From Lingula anatina (Eukaryota > Brachiopoda > Lingulata > Lingulida > Lingulidae), in assembly GCF_001039355.2 (NCBI RefSeq), contig NW_019775409.1, forward strand, positions 314,897-378,896: a stretch of 64,000 bases of DNA, given 5' to 3'. This document shows positions 1 through 23,400 of this stretch, one piece after another. The translations under genes and the position numbers were made by a program. Numbering within the stretch: the stretch's first letter is position 1; the number at the start of each line of letters is the position of its first letter. Below the pieces are notes generated by a model. The model saw nothing but the letters and a program-made list of their open reading frames with translations. It was not told where the DNA came from and searched no databases.

Positions 1-55
1 CCATGTGTCAATAAACCCATGGAAAATAGTTATGAGAAGGGAAAATCCTTGGTCA

Positions 56-10157
<10,102 letters not shown>

Positions 10158-10178
10158 CTTTAGTGAATGTCTTGTTTG

Positions 10179-10186
10179 TATTTATA
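10179..10186 (-). promoter_or_regulatory. Candidate TATA box of the acyltransferase gene
   Basis: Minus-strand TATAAATA preceded by GGG, ending 22 bases before the chosen ATG at 10157. The motif is a near-consensus TATA box. At the usual ~30-base distance, transcription would start at or within the ATG, so either the 5' UTR is almost absent or the motif is chance. No downstream in-frame ATG would keep the signal peptide. Confidence 0.3.
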
Positions 10187-11260
10187 CCCTTTTAAATCCT
10201 GCTTGTAGATATATGAACACTTTGAAATTACGTTGCTCTCTGGTCTTTGATCCGTTTTGTGTAACCATGAATACAAGGAACACAATACCTCGTGTAGCAC
10301 AGGTTGTTCAATAATAATGTTCAACGCAAAAGGTTCTGAGGTCGCCTGAAATACCTAGCAAACCGTTTGCCTGGAAGATGCCTCGCCTTGGATGTGAAAA
10401 TCAAAGTAACATACACAACGTCATACAGAATGCTTGTCACACTCACAGAAAAAAAATACAAAACCGTCCTTTTGAGTCAGGTCGCTGCATATAAGGAAAT
10501 AGCGTCAGCCAAGTCTCTCTACCAGTACTGGAGTATGCCTTGAGTGAACACTGGATTATCCCATATGGGGATGATACGGGGTCCCGTGAACCAGCGCACG
10601 TGTTATCACACCTGAGGACAGCGCCAACTTTTTCTGAAGACCGCTTGGTTTGTGTGACATGTCAAAAATTGTAAAATGAAAGTTATCAGTGCGTCCCTTT
10701 TTAAGTGGGTTAATCCAGAGGCAGGGGGTGATGGGGTCATGGCCAGGTCAAGATGCCCAGGTTTTCTTTCTGGACACCACGGCAGGTGTGGTAGGAATGG
10801 TAGGCCTAGAAGTGGAAGTTCGGGCTCCTATATGATAAGTACAAGTTAAGGTTAGTTGGAGTATTGGGGTTACTATATGGGACGAATGTCACCTGTACAA
10901 AGTAATGGGAAGCGGACTACGGTTCCTAGCGGACTTCCATTTCTGTCACACAGTTTATATGGCGTGACTGGAGGCTAGGTCATCATAGCGACCCACTCAG
11001 ACGATTTCCCTAGTGTCATGAACCAGATAAATTTAGATTAACTTTTGCACACGCTATACGCCGCTCTGATTAAATGATTAAAATAAAATCAGAAGAAAAG
11101 GGCCAATCGAGGCACGTTACAGGAAGCAACCAAAAGCGTACTTCTCACAGGTTTCCTCGGATAATTGAACTACACGCGTTAGTTTTGAATTAACAAAATA
11201 TTGTATCGATTCAAGAAACCGATCCCCGAGCAAACAAAACCAATACGCCATTTTTTAGTT
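10187..11260. other. Intergenic region, no gene seen
   Basis: The stretch lies between the 5' end of the acyltransferase gene and the presumed 3' end of GOLIM4. No frame with protein-family character and no RNA gene is visible. It presumably holds the acyltransferase promoter. Confidence 0.5.
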
Positions 11261-11264
11261 TAAG

Positions 11265-14200
11265 TTTATTAAAAATGCGTTTCATTAACCCACCAGATGT
11301 CAATATGTTTTTGTGAACAATATGTATAACAAACACATACATATACAAACAATCACCAGTTTAATTTGTAACAATTACCTTAATACCACCATATTCCAAC
11401 GATGAAAGCGGCAGTTTTTGGAATTAAAACCATGCATATTTTCCAGAAACTGCAAATATAAGGTAGTAAAAACAGCAGCATCATACTGACTCGAAACATA
11501 ACGGGTTCTCATAATTATTCAAAGCATTTCTAAGTAAAGGCTGCATTCTAAAGCAATCCATAGTCATTGTGTCACATCGTTGCCGCGTGGCATTATGGGA
11601 TAGCATATTACAGAATGACATTAAGTAAGAAAAATAGATACCATTTTTTTTGAAAAAATACTTTAAATTTCTACAAATAAAACAAAGTTATTCTTAGACT
11701 TGCTAGAAACTACAAACTGGCCGTGGGCCTATTTATCAATTCTAACAATTGTTTTTATCCTACTTATCAATAAAGTATGCTTAACGTTTCAAATTGGTCT
11801 TTCACTGAGCGTACCTTTTCTAATTTCACTAACGTGATTTTTCTCAACCTAATGCAATTACTATAAAAACTTTTACGGAAGTTTTCACAAATTCTAGAAT
11901 AATCTTATTTTTCGCTCACACTTTAATTAATAACACAATGAATACAGCAGGAAACATGCATTATATTCACCACATTATTATACATTCCCCGCGCCCCCGA
12001 ACCCAGCTAAGGTTTAATGCAAAATATATGACAATTGCAAAATACATGGAATAATCCATGAAGACCATCAGCTCATTGAATTGTTTGTAGAGATATTAAA
12101 AATCACCACTTTTATCTTTTTCTATGTACATGTTTAATGTACACCTTAAATTGTATATACATCTATATGTACACTTCCTAGGCATAAACATTATATATAA
12201 AAGAGAGACGAACTTTGGTAGCAAGATGTTGATTAAGAAATTAACAACAACAATAAAAAGTTAACAAATTAATCAAAACTTAAGTAGTCATTCAAATAAA
12301 TGAATAAATAAATAAATAACACATTAAAACATTTATTATAAAGGCCAAAATGTAATGATTTCAAAAAATTATTACGGCTATCATTACTTCCCTAATTAGA
12401 AATACGTAACTCAGAAAAAATGCTTTCCTGGCAGTATCTTTAAAGCCTTCACTCTTTCAGTTTGGCGTAATTCATCAACACAGCATTTCTTTTACTAATG
12501 AAGAGGTGGAATACAAACAAATGAAAAAATGCAGTTGGGAAAAAAGATATGATAAACAATTACACCATGAGTGAGATGGGAAGCCATGTTTACTTCTTGG
12601 CTCATCCATGATTTTCACCATCCACGAGTAAAATATGTCAGAGGCAAGACGGGGACGTGAGGAAAAGCTTATTAAACTGTCTGATAAAGTTAACGTACTA
12701 GTATAGTGAAATAGGCTGACAAAATCCCAGGAGTTTCGCAAAAGAAAAAAATAAAAAAATAAATACAGTAATTATTCGATATCTTAAATTGGCAAATATC
12801 ATCAAACTTTCGGAAACATAATTTTCGTAATCACAAAAATTATATTTCCATATATGGTGCTTGTACTGCATAGAATAGAACTATAGAGTAGCCTGCTTTT
12901 TAATGTTGTTTCACCACTCAATAACAATGTTCTAATTTAAATAAAAATTATTTTAAAATACAGTATCTGTAAAATTCATGATTTTCTCCAAATGAAAAAA
13001 ACACTGTCAAGTAATTACACACTTAAATTCACGTGTATTGTCATCATTGAATAACTGACAGATACTTATTTTGAATAAATAAAAAAAAAATAACAGTATT
13101 GACAAAAGTTTGCTGGGCAAAGACAATGACCTTTGGATAAACACTTAAAATATACAAACAGTATAACACTTCAAAATAACAGGTAACTGACAACATTTTA
13201 CAATGAGAAAAGTTTTCAAATAACCAAACACCCCGAGTTTCAGACTTTTTTAATACTCAGTAGACACACACAACATTTCATAGCCTATAACCAGTGTGTT
13301 GATTATAGAGTAGTTGAAGTCTTTGAAACCCAGGGTGCTGATGCATGAATTGCATATCAGCCCACCACATGATTTAGAACCCAAGATGAGTTCTTCTCTG
13401 TCATTATCAGTGTAACATTTATACTGGACTGTTAATTTAAAGGGCCCCTCCATGAGATTTTTCCCACCAAAATGAATTTCTAGAAGTTCTCTCCACATAT
13501 TTGTAAGAAAAAAAAAAAGTCAAATTTATGGCCTGTAAAGCTTCTTATATTTCCCAATGCAGACTCTCAAGCCAATTAAACTCTCTATATAAAAGTTTAT
13601 CTGTTTATCTGAGAGGTTCCTTGCATCTTTATCATCTTTGCAGCCTCCTTTGGCATGCATGGTACCCAGCACAGGACCACGATACAAAACACACCGCCAT
13701 TTTCTTGTGTGAAAACGAGGCAATGCAGGTGAAGACAGATGTCGTTACTTTGACTGGCCAATCATTACATACATCAATTTTAAATTAAAAATGGAGGAAA
13801 GTATTGATTCAAAGTACAGGAACAGGTCAAGCAATAATTTGAGAGTAGGAAAAATTACTCCCTAATCCACAAAATTTATTTTGAAGGAAATTCCCATGGA
13901 GTGGCCCTGTCAATAGCCTTTAAGAGGACAGAAATAGTCTACCAGCATTTTGCAGACCTTAACAAAGGTGATAATTTGTCTTCCAAGAAATGAATTAAGA
14001 GCATCATCGTACAGTATCATCTTAAAGCTATTGCCTGGGGACTTGTCTCAAAACAACTTTGGTGTTTTTATGGAAAACTGTTCGCACCTTACCTCGTAAA
14101 AATTGTTCAATAATTTCAGAGTTCTAAATTTGCTGCATACAGACAGGTGAATACTTTGTATATATGCATGTTTTTAACATGAAAAGTTTGCAAATATTCC

Positions 14201-14464
14201 AAAATTATACATCTCTTTCTGTTGCACAGGATCTCAATAAATTTTGGATGGGCAATTTTAAGCTAATATGCCACCTTTCCAAAAAATAAAGAAATAATAA
14301 AATAAATTGTACTTTGAACCATTCTTGCCTGGATATCTCCCACTTTCTTTCTAATTACCATTCTATCAGAAAAACAACAATGAAAATAACATTTTGCAAT
14401 GTTATCATGAAATAGAAAACAAACATAGTTTGACTTTGTCTACTTTTTAAAAGTTGAGCAGCAC
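11265..14464 (-). other. Probable long 3' UTR of GOLIM4
   Basis: AT-rich sequence follows the GOLIM4 stop with no convincing exon. Minus-strand AATAAA signals (TTTATT on plus) occur at several places, including 11265-11270 near the end of the AT-rich tract. The short open frames here (about 12475-12741, 13250-13498 and 13526-13723, minus) show no family character and look like UTR noise. Which poly(A) site is used cannot be told from sequence. Confidence 0.4.
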
Positions 14465-17400
14465 CTAATTATCGTCATCTTCCTTCCCGCCGTCCTCATT
14501 CCCAAGTTTGTCAGGGTAGTCTCGTTGGTCTGGGTCCACATCTTCATGGTCTGAAACAGCAGCACAGAGATATGGCAATCAAGACATGGTTTTGGGTTTT
14601 TTGGTTGTGAGAAAACAAGCAGGAACAAATGGCTTGGTGGTCTAACAATTGGAGGTGGGCTGGTGGTGGTGGGGGCACTTTGTGGCCTGAGAGTGATGCC
14701 AATTGTCTTTCACTTTTAGCTTTTAAGATATTGTCTTAGGTCAGGCTTTCAGCTAAAAACTTAAGCCTGGGAGTAATATCAATTTCTCCTCATATTTAGC
14801 TTTTAAAGACATAGTTAAATGGTTTCTATCCACTGAGAGGCTAAACTCTGCTACTCACCGTGATGTTCCACATTTTTCTGTCCATCAATGTCATGGCCCT
14901 GGTCCTGCTGATCATGCAGGTCTACAAACTGGTCTGGTGGCACATTATGGAGGACGTCCTGAATGAAAAAAAAAAAGTGAAATATTTAAAGCATTCTTTA
15001 CAAGATGCCAAATTAAATTATCTTCATCAGAAAAAAAAGTTATTTTCTTCTTGTCACAAATCATCATTTGACCTGCAGCTAAGTGTAGTTTCCAGTGGCC
15101 TCTAAAACACAGGATGTTACTGGCAGTTCCAGATTGTCTCCAGTAGTCTCTGTTGATTGTCTGAAGTGTCATGAACTCCATGCTTACAGTGCAAACTCAT
15201 GGCATTGTCACAACAAAATCACCCTCAGCAAAATCCAAAAAACCTCTTTAACAACCAATCATTGTATATGTGAAACTGGAAAAACTTTCACAATAAGTCT
15301 AAATTACCTTTTTATCATTTTTCTCCCCATCCTCTCCCTCATGTCCCCCAGGAACATCCATCTGACCAGCAGGGGCCTCTTTGGGGGAATCAACATAAGG
15401 GCGCTGTGGGGGCTCCAGTATCTGGTGCACGGGGCCCTCTTTTTTGGCCTCATTTTTGGCTTCCTCATTCAGATTTTTAAGTTGACTATCTTCATTTGGT
15501 ACTGGAAGCACAGGTTTGGGAAGTGGCTCCCGACCAATTTTATCCTGGTGTTTTAATGAGAGATCACTGTCTATTTCATTATCTCCTTGGTCTGCTGGTG
15601 CTGCTAATATATTCTCCTCATTGCCTTGGTTAGATTCTTTAGTTTTGTCTTGGTGCCCACCACCTGGTGGAGCCACTTGTCCAGGAAAGTCCACTCCCTG
15701 TCCTGCTTGCCCTTGTGTCTCCTTTGGCTTATCTTGATTATCACTATCTTGCTTCTGAGTGACAAATAACAAATAAATAAATAAATAAATAATTAAATAA
15801 ATAAATAAATAAATAATGATTTAAAATGGTACCATGCTTTTTTGGTTGAGATCACAGCAAATTGTTGGAATTCATGCAAGTCTCTAAAGATATCATCATA
15901 GATCAACCACTTCCATTTTAATACATGTGGGATGTCATGACGTGACAGTAATACCTACATGTGGAATGTCATGGTCTTCACCTGCTGGCTTTCTTGGAGG
16001 TATCTGGCCAGGAGCTAGAGGGGATAAAAGTGTGACCTCTCATTAATTACCTGTTAGTCTTAATTTTATTTTTGACTTTTGTGAGCTGATAAGCACATCT
16101 TGCAATTCTCAAGCAAAATGCTAATGGTTCTTAAATTTTGTGTTTGAATGAAAATGCAAAATATGCTCTCTAATATTTCTGACAATTATCACTGACTCAA
16201 GTTTAATTCAGCAAAGAGGTGAAAGATGTAAGAAATAATCTTAGATTTTTTTCTATTCTCATCTTGAGGTAAATGTGCTTAAATTAAGACGATGATGATT
16301 ATTTTCATTTTTTCACAAAACAGTCTCTATGTGTATGACATTGGTCTGTACCTTTTAACACTGGCTTATGTGGTTCCTCTTCTTTATCTTGCCTGAAATA
16401 TTAATTTTTAAAATTCAATCCTTGGTGGTTAAAATATGTAATATATTCTCTTTTGCATAAAATTGAAGGGAATGATTACATTATATAAAAATTTTCAACT
16501 GGATCCACTTGACATCAAACACTATATCTAATATATTTGAATGATACAATAATATTACAAAGACAGCAGGCCTGTGAAAGAAATGCAGTTAATCAGAGAC
16601 AATAATCTTAAATTATTCTCAATTCAAAAACCTGGGATAGCCAATATTAAGAAATACACATCCAAAGATTTCCTACATCTTCACATGAATTAAACCTTAC
16701 CCTGGTGAGCTGGACTTGGGTTTGCGAACCTTCGGCTAAAAAATATTAAAAAATGTTGGAATTACATCAGTAATGTTACATAAAAGCCATGATGATCTTA
16801 CCACAAAGTAAAAAGAGACACTTCAGTATGAGATTAAACAATTCTAGATTAAATGTTAAGTGTGTGCATAGTTGCAATGTATATGTGGGCGTCAGAACTG
16901 TTAAACGACAAAACACTTGAACATTCATTCCAACTTTCACGCCACTGAATTGGAAATCATCATACAACCTTCACCAAAATGTCATTCCTAAGAGCCACAA
17001 CCTCCTAACTGACCTCACGGCATATTTAACCCTCATGCAACCTTGACCTGCTTAATCTCATATGACCTTGACCTTCGCACTCTCATATGACCTTGACATG
17101 CTAATGAATACTTCTTGTATAAGACCCCACAGAAACAGCTGAAATTTATTCTTTCTGATTCTACACATTGTTAACCATTGATAACTGTCTTTGGTTCAGG
17201 TATTCTTCTAGTGTTATCATGATCATGTGTTAATACTCATTTTTTGAACAAGTTTTTCCACCCCTACTGGCCTTTTAATTTTATACCTTCTGTACCTCTA
17301 AAGTTACTGTGTTGATGACCTGTTCATGCGACCATCACCAGTAAACAGTATCTGAAAGACTTAGTTTAATGCCCCAAGAATAACCAATTATTTAAATTGT

Positions 17401-20400
17401 TCTACAAACATCACCTTGTTTGGCATGCACTAATCTTAAAGACAAATGCCCACATTGAAATAGTGATATTTTAAAACTTACCATTAATATGTATATCTTC
17501 TGAAAACTTCATGACAATATGTTATATTTAGAATAAGACAATAGTATTTTTTCAGTTACTTGCTATTCATGTCATAAAATATGTCTGCTTTTCAGGGAAT
17601 TTTATTTACTGAAATTGTTCTATAATACTTACAAATACTGACAACAATACATCTTTAAAAATTCAATTTTAAACCAATATCCTAAAACCACTGATACTGA
17701 CATAACATGATTATTTTTGTCTTTTATAATACAAAGAAAATGGGTTACAACTTGCATTGATTTCATACATAAAAATGTATTACATGGTCTTTAAAGCTTG
17801 TAATACAGGAGAAAAAATATACAATAGTCGATACATTGTTTTTTTTCTGAAAATCCACAGTATATTATTATTACCCTCTTACCAGGTCTACAGATTGATA
17901 TTTCACTAGATATTCATAGATTCTCTGATTAATTGATGTCACCTTTTTGCATGACTTAGAGAAAAGTTAGAGAAAAGTGCACATAATTAATCTGCGGTCC
18001 TGGTAAAGTGCACATAATTAATCTGCGGACCTGGTAAATTGCACATAATTAATCTGCGGTCCTGGTAAATTGCACATAATTAATCTGCAGTCCTGGTAAA
18101 TTGCACATAATTAATCTGCGGTCCTGGTAAAGTGCACATAATTAATCTACGGTCCTGGTAAATTGCACATAATTAATCTACGGTCCTGGTAAAGTGCACA
18201 TAATTAATCTGCGGTCCTGGTAAAGTGCACATAATTAATCTGCGGTCCTGGTAAAGTGCACATAATTAATCTGCGGTCCTGGTAGAGGATATATGTTATA
18301 CTCTGCACCACAGATATTGCACCATTGATTGCATAATTTAATTTTTTTTAAATTAAGATACAATACTCAAAGACCCTGGTCACTTGAAATTAAAATTTCA
18401 AATACAAAATGAGGTTTTAAATAATTTTCTTTAGATTGCTACCATAATCAAAACAAGCATATAAATAAATTAATTTAATTTTAAAAAACAGGGCTTGTGT
18501 TGACTCTAACAAAACAATAAATGAACCCCACATTTTACAACAATTATAAAAATAAAATCTAACATTTTATCTACAACTTAGAAATATTAGATAAATCTTA
18601 ACAATACACATGTTCAAATTAATATAAATGAACTATAATTATGATACATATAATAAATTTCAAGTTAAAATATAGTCACTTGTATTTCCCTTTACCACAT
18701 TATAAAGACAAGGATATTCATAACATCAACTATCTCTGGTTACTATAGCAAATGTCTAAAAACATGATATATACTTACATATTCTATCCCCAAATGTAAC
18801 ACCTTCTATTGCCAATTAAAAGGGAAAAATGCCAAGTCAGTAAAACTTGAAAGAGTTGAATAAAATGAAAATCATTTTTTAAATGTTTATGACTAGTATC
18901 ACCCATAAATGTCTCTCTTCATTTTTTCCGTACTTTCAGAAAGTCTCTGCTGCATGGCCACCTCAGAGGATAAAAGTCCGAGTCTAACTAATGCCTTTTC
19001 CTTCAGATCATCCCCTAAGTCTATAATATCTCTTGATCCATTTGTTCTTCCCCCTCCCCCTCCTCCTCTCCCTCCTCCTCTGGATCCAAAACTGTGTCCT
19101 CCATCTCCAAGAGAGGTGGTTGCAATTCTTGAAATGGAAGCCTCTCCTCCATTTCGTCCACGAAAAGATTGTTGTCCAAAACTTCCTCCTCTTCTGGTGG
19201 TATTAATGTTGTTGGCGTGGTTGTTGTTGTTGTTGACATCTTGTTGTCCCCTTCGTATACTGTTACCACTAATGATGGCCCCATGAATGGAGCTAACTGT
19301 GTTGGGGCTACTGATGGGGGGCTCGTAAGGGGTGCTGGTGTTGTTGGTGGCTCCTCTTCTAAGTCCATGTTTCTGAGGTGGGCAGAGAGGAACAATAAGT
19401 TAACATGCACCTATGTAAAGTCATCATATTCATCTTCCCAAAGTCACAAATGCAACTGATAAGTATTCTTTTAAAGACAAACTTATTGTACTGATTCAGT
19501 CATGTGTCATCCTAAATGCAGAGGATGATATATAATTATTCTGTAAGCCACCCATTAATAAAAAAAAATCATGATTTTACATCTTATCACAACTGTTGTA
19601 TAAATTAGGTAAAAAGGTGACATCACTGTAAAATACAAAAACCAATAAAAAGTCTGCGACTGTCCCACTCCATCTCTTCTACAACCAGTAATGGTTTGCA
19701 CCATGTTCACTCCATGTTAACGACAACCAAATAATACCATAAAAATCTAAAATATAAAAGATTTTTTTCCTCCAATATAAATTGAAACGTGTTACCTTCT
19801 TCCATGCCCCCAGCACCAAATAATAATTCCAGCACCACCTCACCACCTCCATGCAATTCTTGCCCTTGTCTTTCTACTCCATAGCTCACTTATAGGCAGT
19901 TACATCTCATGCTTTCCCTTGTGAAGGCAGCCATTTTTGTTTTGGTGGCCATTCTGGCTTTATAACTCAGCATTGCACAATTGTCATTCACGTTTGCTGC
20001 CTTAACCTTGACTGTTTTAATATACATGTAAGACCTTTGTCAAAAAACAGTATGTCTTGGTAGGCAATACAATTTTTACCTCTGCTTCATTCAAACCGAA
20101 TATCCTCATGCTATTATTCTTTGGGGTTATTTCTCACTCAAGGTGGCCATGAATGTCACTTTCATTTTTTTCTTTTTGTTAGTTATTCTTAATATGGGTG
20201 AAATACGGTAATCACTATGGTTTTAAGATAACAATTACCGATATTCAAGGGTGAAACCTCTGCCCATATACCTCCCTGGAGTCCATGCAATATAAGTTCA
20301 TGTGTCTTTAAGTATACATACCTCTTCTACATATTGAAACCTGGGTCTATATCAGTGACCCACAACTAAAGCTCTAGCAGGCTTTTTGTTCCCAAGGGAC

Positions 20401-23400
20401 ATTTTTGCCTTAAGAGTCTGCAGAAGGTGCTTTGGAGGTTTCTGAGTCTTAAGAGCTTTTAAAGCCTTAGAGAGAAAGGAAAGAAAACAAAAACCCCAAA
20501 ATTAAAACTAAAGAAAAAAATAAAGTTTAATAAAGAAGTAAAGAATTAAGAGATTTAAAATGTGTTAATTTGATATTATAAATTCATTTTAGATTTGTGG
20601 AGACTGATAATTACACAGAAAACAACATGGTTTGTGTCTTGCTACATTGTATGGTGCACACAGTATCAGAAATGAAGGTGGACCTTAAAACATCCTGAAA
20701 ATCCTCTATATGGGGGGGAGGGGGGGCAGGAGGAATAAATACAACAACCAAATACTCACATTTCTGGAAAATCCCAAAGACTTTCATCTCTAATAACTTG
20801 CAATACTTTGATTTTCGTCATAAACTGATTCCCACACCCACAGTTTACACGCATATAGCCAAACATGGCCCCCACTCACAGAACCCATTCACGACTTCCC
20901 ACCATATTGACAAATTCTGTAAACCAACCAATATCAGGGGTCTGACATATAAATTCCCACAAAAAAAATCATGTGGAGGATAAAACATTGACAAACCACA
21001 CCTAAATTTCCAATATAACTTACAACCTTCTTTCTTCCTGTAGGTTTTTTAAAAGGAACAATGGTATAATCAAGTACAACTTAGTCATTTCTCCTAGGTA
21101 TGCTTGTATAAACTGACTTAAGTCACATTTAATACCCCTGCTTTGTGATGTATACAAAAAAAACTCCTCTTTCTTCACCCTCTCTCTCTCATATTTGTTG
21201 CATTTTTCATGAAAAAGAATACCAGTTAGCAACCTACACTACACAACAGACGTGCTCAACAAATATTGTGCCAAATTACACACTGAATACAATATCATAT
21301 TAAACTACCAGTCCACTACATGTTTCCATTTGAAATGTAAAATGTAACATCTTCTTTTGATCATCTCACCCAATATTTTGGCAAATTGTACATCATACCT
21401 ATTATCTTAAATATTTCCTGTATCCATACAAACAAATCATAATTCAAAATTTTCAATTTTTAAGTAAAATAATACACTTTGGTCCAAGAAAATTAAAAAC
21501 AGTGAATAGCAGTTTGCCAATTTGTTAGTGAGTTGTGCCAAAAAACACACACATAGTCACTTGTTCAAAGCTCTTTGGTCATGAAAAACTAGGTTCAGAC
21601 AGAACCTACCATGGCACCTACCTCCAGGTCTTTTTCTTGTTTCCACTTTGGAGGAAGCACCTGCTCTCTGACCTCAACTGGATTCTTTTCTACGCCTGAA
21701 CATAAATGAAAACATTCACAGTACTTTGAATTAAAAATCAAGCCATGGTCTTTAATATTATACTACATTCTTTCTTGGTCTATCATGAAATTCAACTGAT
21801 TTGGTTTATCATGAAATTCACCTGATATTTCAGGAAAAGTTCTAAACTATGAATTGCCAACTAGCCAATCTGAGTTTTGTTTTTCTTTTACATTTTATAT
21901 TTATCAGAATGAAAGAATTCATTCAGTTTGATTCAATAGGTTCAAACTACCAACTACCAATCAATCTAGAATGGACAGAAAAATTGCACTGTCTAAGCAA
22001 ACAAAACTGAGGCTACATCTTGCTAGTAATCATGATAATCATATTAAAAGCCCTAAATCAAACATACCCATCTGTCCCATATTAAAGCTCATCTGGCCTT
22101 GACCTTGCCCAAGACCTTGACCTTGTCCCAGACCTTGAACTTGCTGGGCTGGCTTTGTGATTTGACTCATGGCAGCACCCATTCCTCCAAGTCTTTGCTG
22201 ATTGAAGAAGGCATTAGCTTGGTTGCTATCAAACTGAAGCGCCCCCTGCTGTTGCTGTTGTTGGGCAGCCTGACCTGGCTGCTGATTGATTCCTACGAAA
22301 GCAAAAGATGGCAGCACATATCAAGAGATGCAACTATTTGCTATGAAGTGTTTTTTGTGTGGTAACACAGATTACAGTGTTACTGAATAGGAGGGTTTAA
22401 GACAGTATTTAACGGTCAATGACAGAAACAAGATAATGGTGGAACCATTTTTAAAACAACGATTTCTATGTTAGGGTTAAAAATGGAACTTATGTACTGT
22501 AAAAACCTCAACCTACATATGGATTGCAAAATTAAAGGGCAAATATACAGACAGAGTCAAACAGAGTCATAAAGTTTTGGGCTGGTTGATAACAGACATC
22601 TTTAAAAAAAGAAAATAAAAGCAAACTGAATTTTATTTTTATCAACAACTACCACCAATTTAAATGTTAGTACTTCCATACCAAAGTCAATTATACTTCA
22701 CAAAAACAGTCATAAAACAAAAGCAGAATAAAAAGAGGAGGGAAATGAATCTGTTTACCTGGTTGCTGTGGATTAAAAATAGGATTTGGGTTAAAAACTG
22801 GCACTTGCTGTTGTTGTTGGTTCAAACCTTGTTGTTGATTTAAACCTTGTTGTTGGTTAAAACCTTGTTGCTGTTGGTTAAATTGTTGTTGCAGGTTCAA
22901 GTTAGCGGGTTGCTGTTGCTGATTTAAGCCAAGTTGCTGCTGCTGTTGTTGCTGGTTAGTATTCAGTTGAAATGAATTGATACCTTGCTGGACATTGCCT
23001 GGTTGTTGTTGTTGCTGCTGCTGCTGCTGTCCTTGCTGCTGCTGAAAAGGAAAAAAACACATTTTAACTACAGACACAAATCTGGGTTGTAAAGAAAAAT
23101 ATTGGAAGGAATGGTTCAGTAATGACTGGGGGTCTGAGACATGACAATTAAGCAAGAGCTGATTAAAAAGTTCAAACAGCTGTCACTTTTATGCAGACTT
23201 CATATTGAAACAGAAAAAGCAGAGCAAAGTATTATTACCATAAGTAAAAGGCTAGACAGCTCATAGAAGTCTTAGAATTATAATAGACAAGTGTTATATA
23301 GGCCACATGCAGCCAAAACACTTGTTGGGTTAAGGGTGCAACAAAATGCAGTGGTTGTGCATTAAAGAATGAACAGAGAAATAAGCAGACCAAAGAACCA

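Noticed and set aside
13250-13723. Two minus-strand frames of 65-82 codons
   Set aside because: They lie in the probable GOLIM4 3' UTR, lack splice-site support and show no family features.
17974-18283. CRISPR-like array
   Set aside because: Units are contiguous with no unique spacers, and the locus is an intron of an animal gene.
19021-19410. Acidic minus-strand frame as the GOLIM4 coding frame
   Set aside because: It has an in-frame stop inside the exon and needs a phase that the preceding exons do not supply; the other frame is open throughout and in phase.
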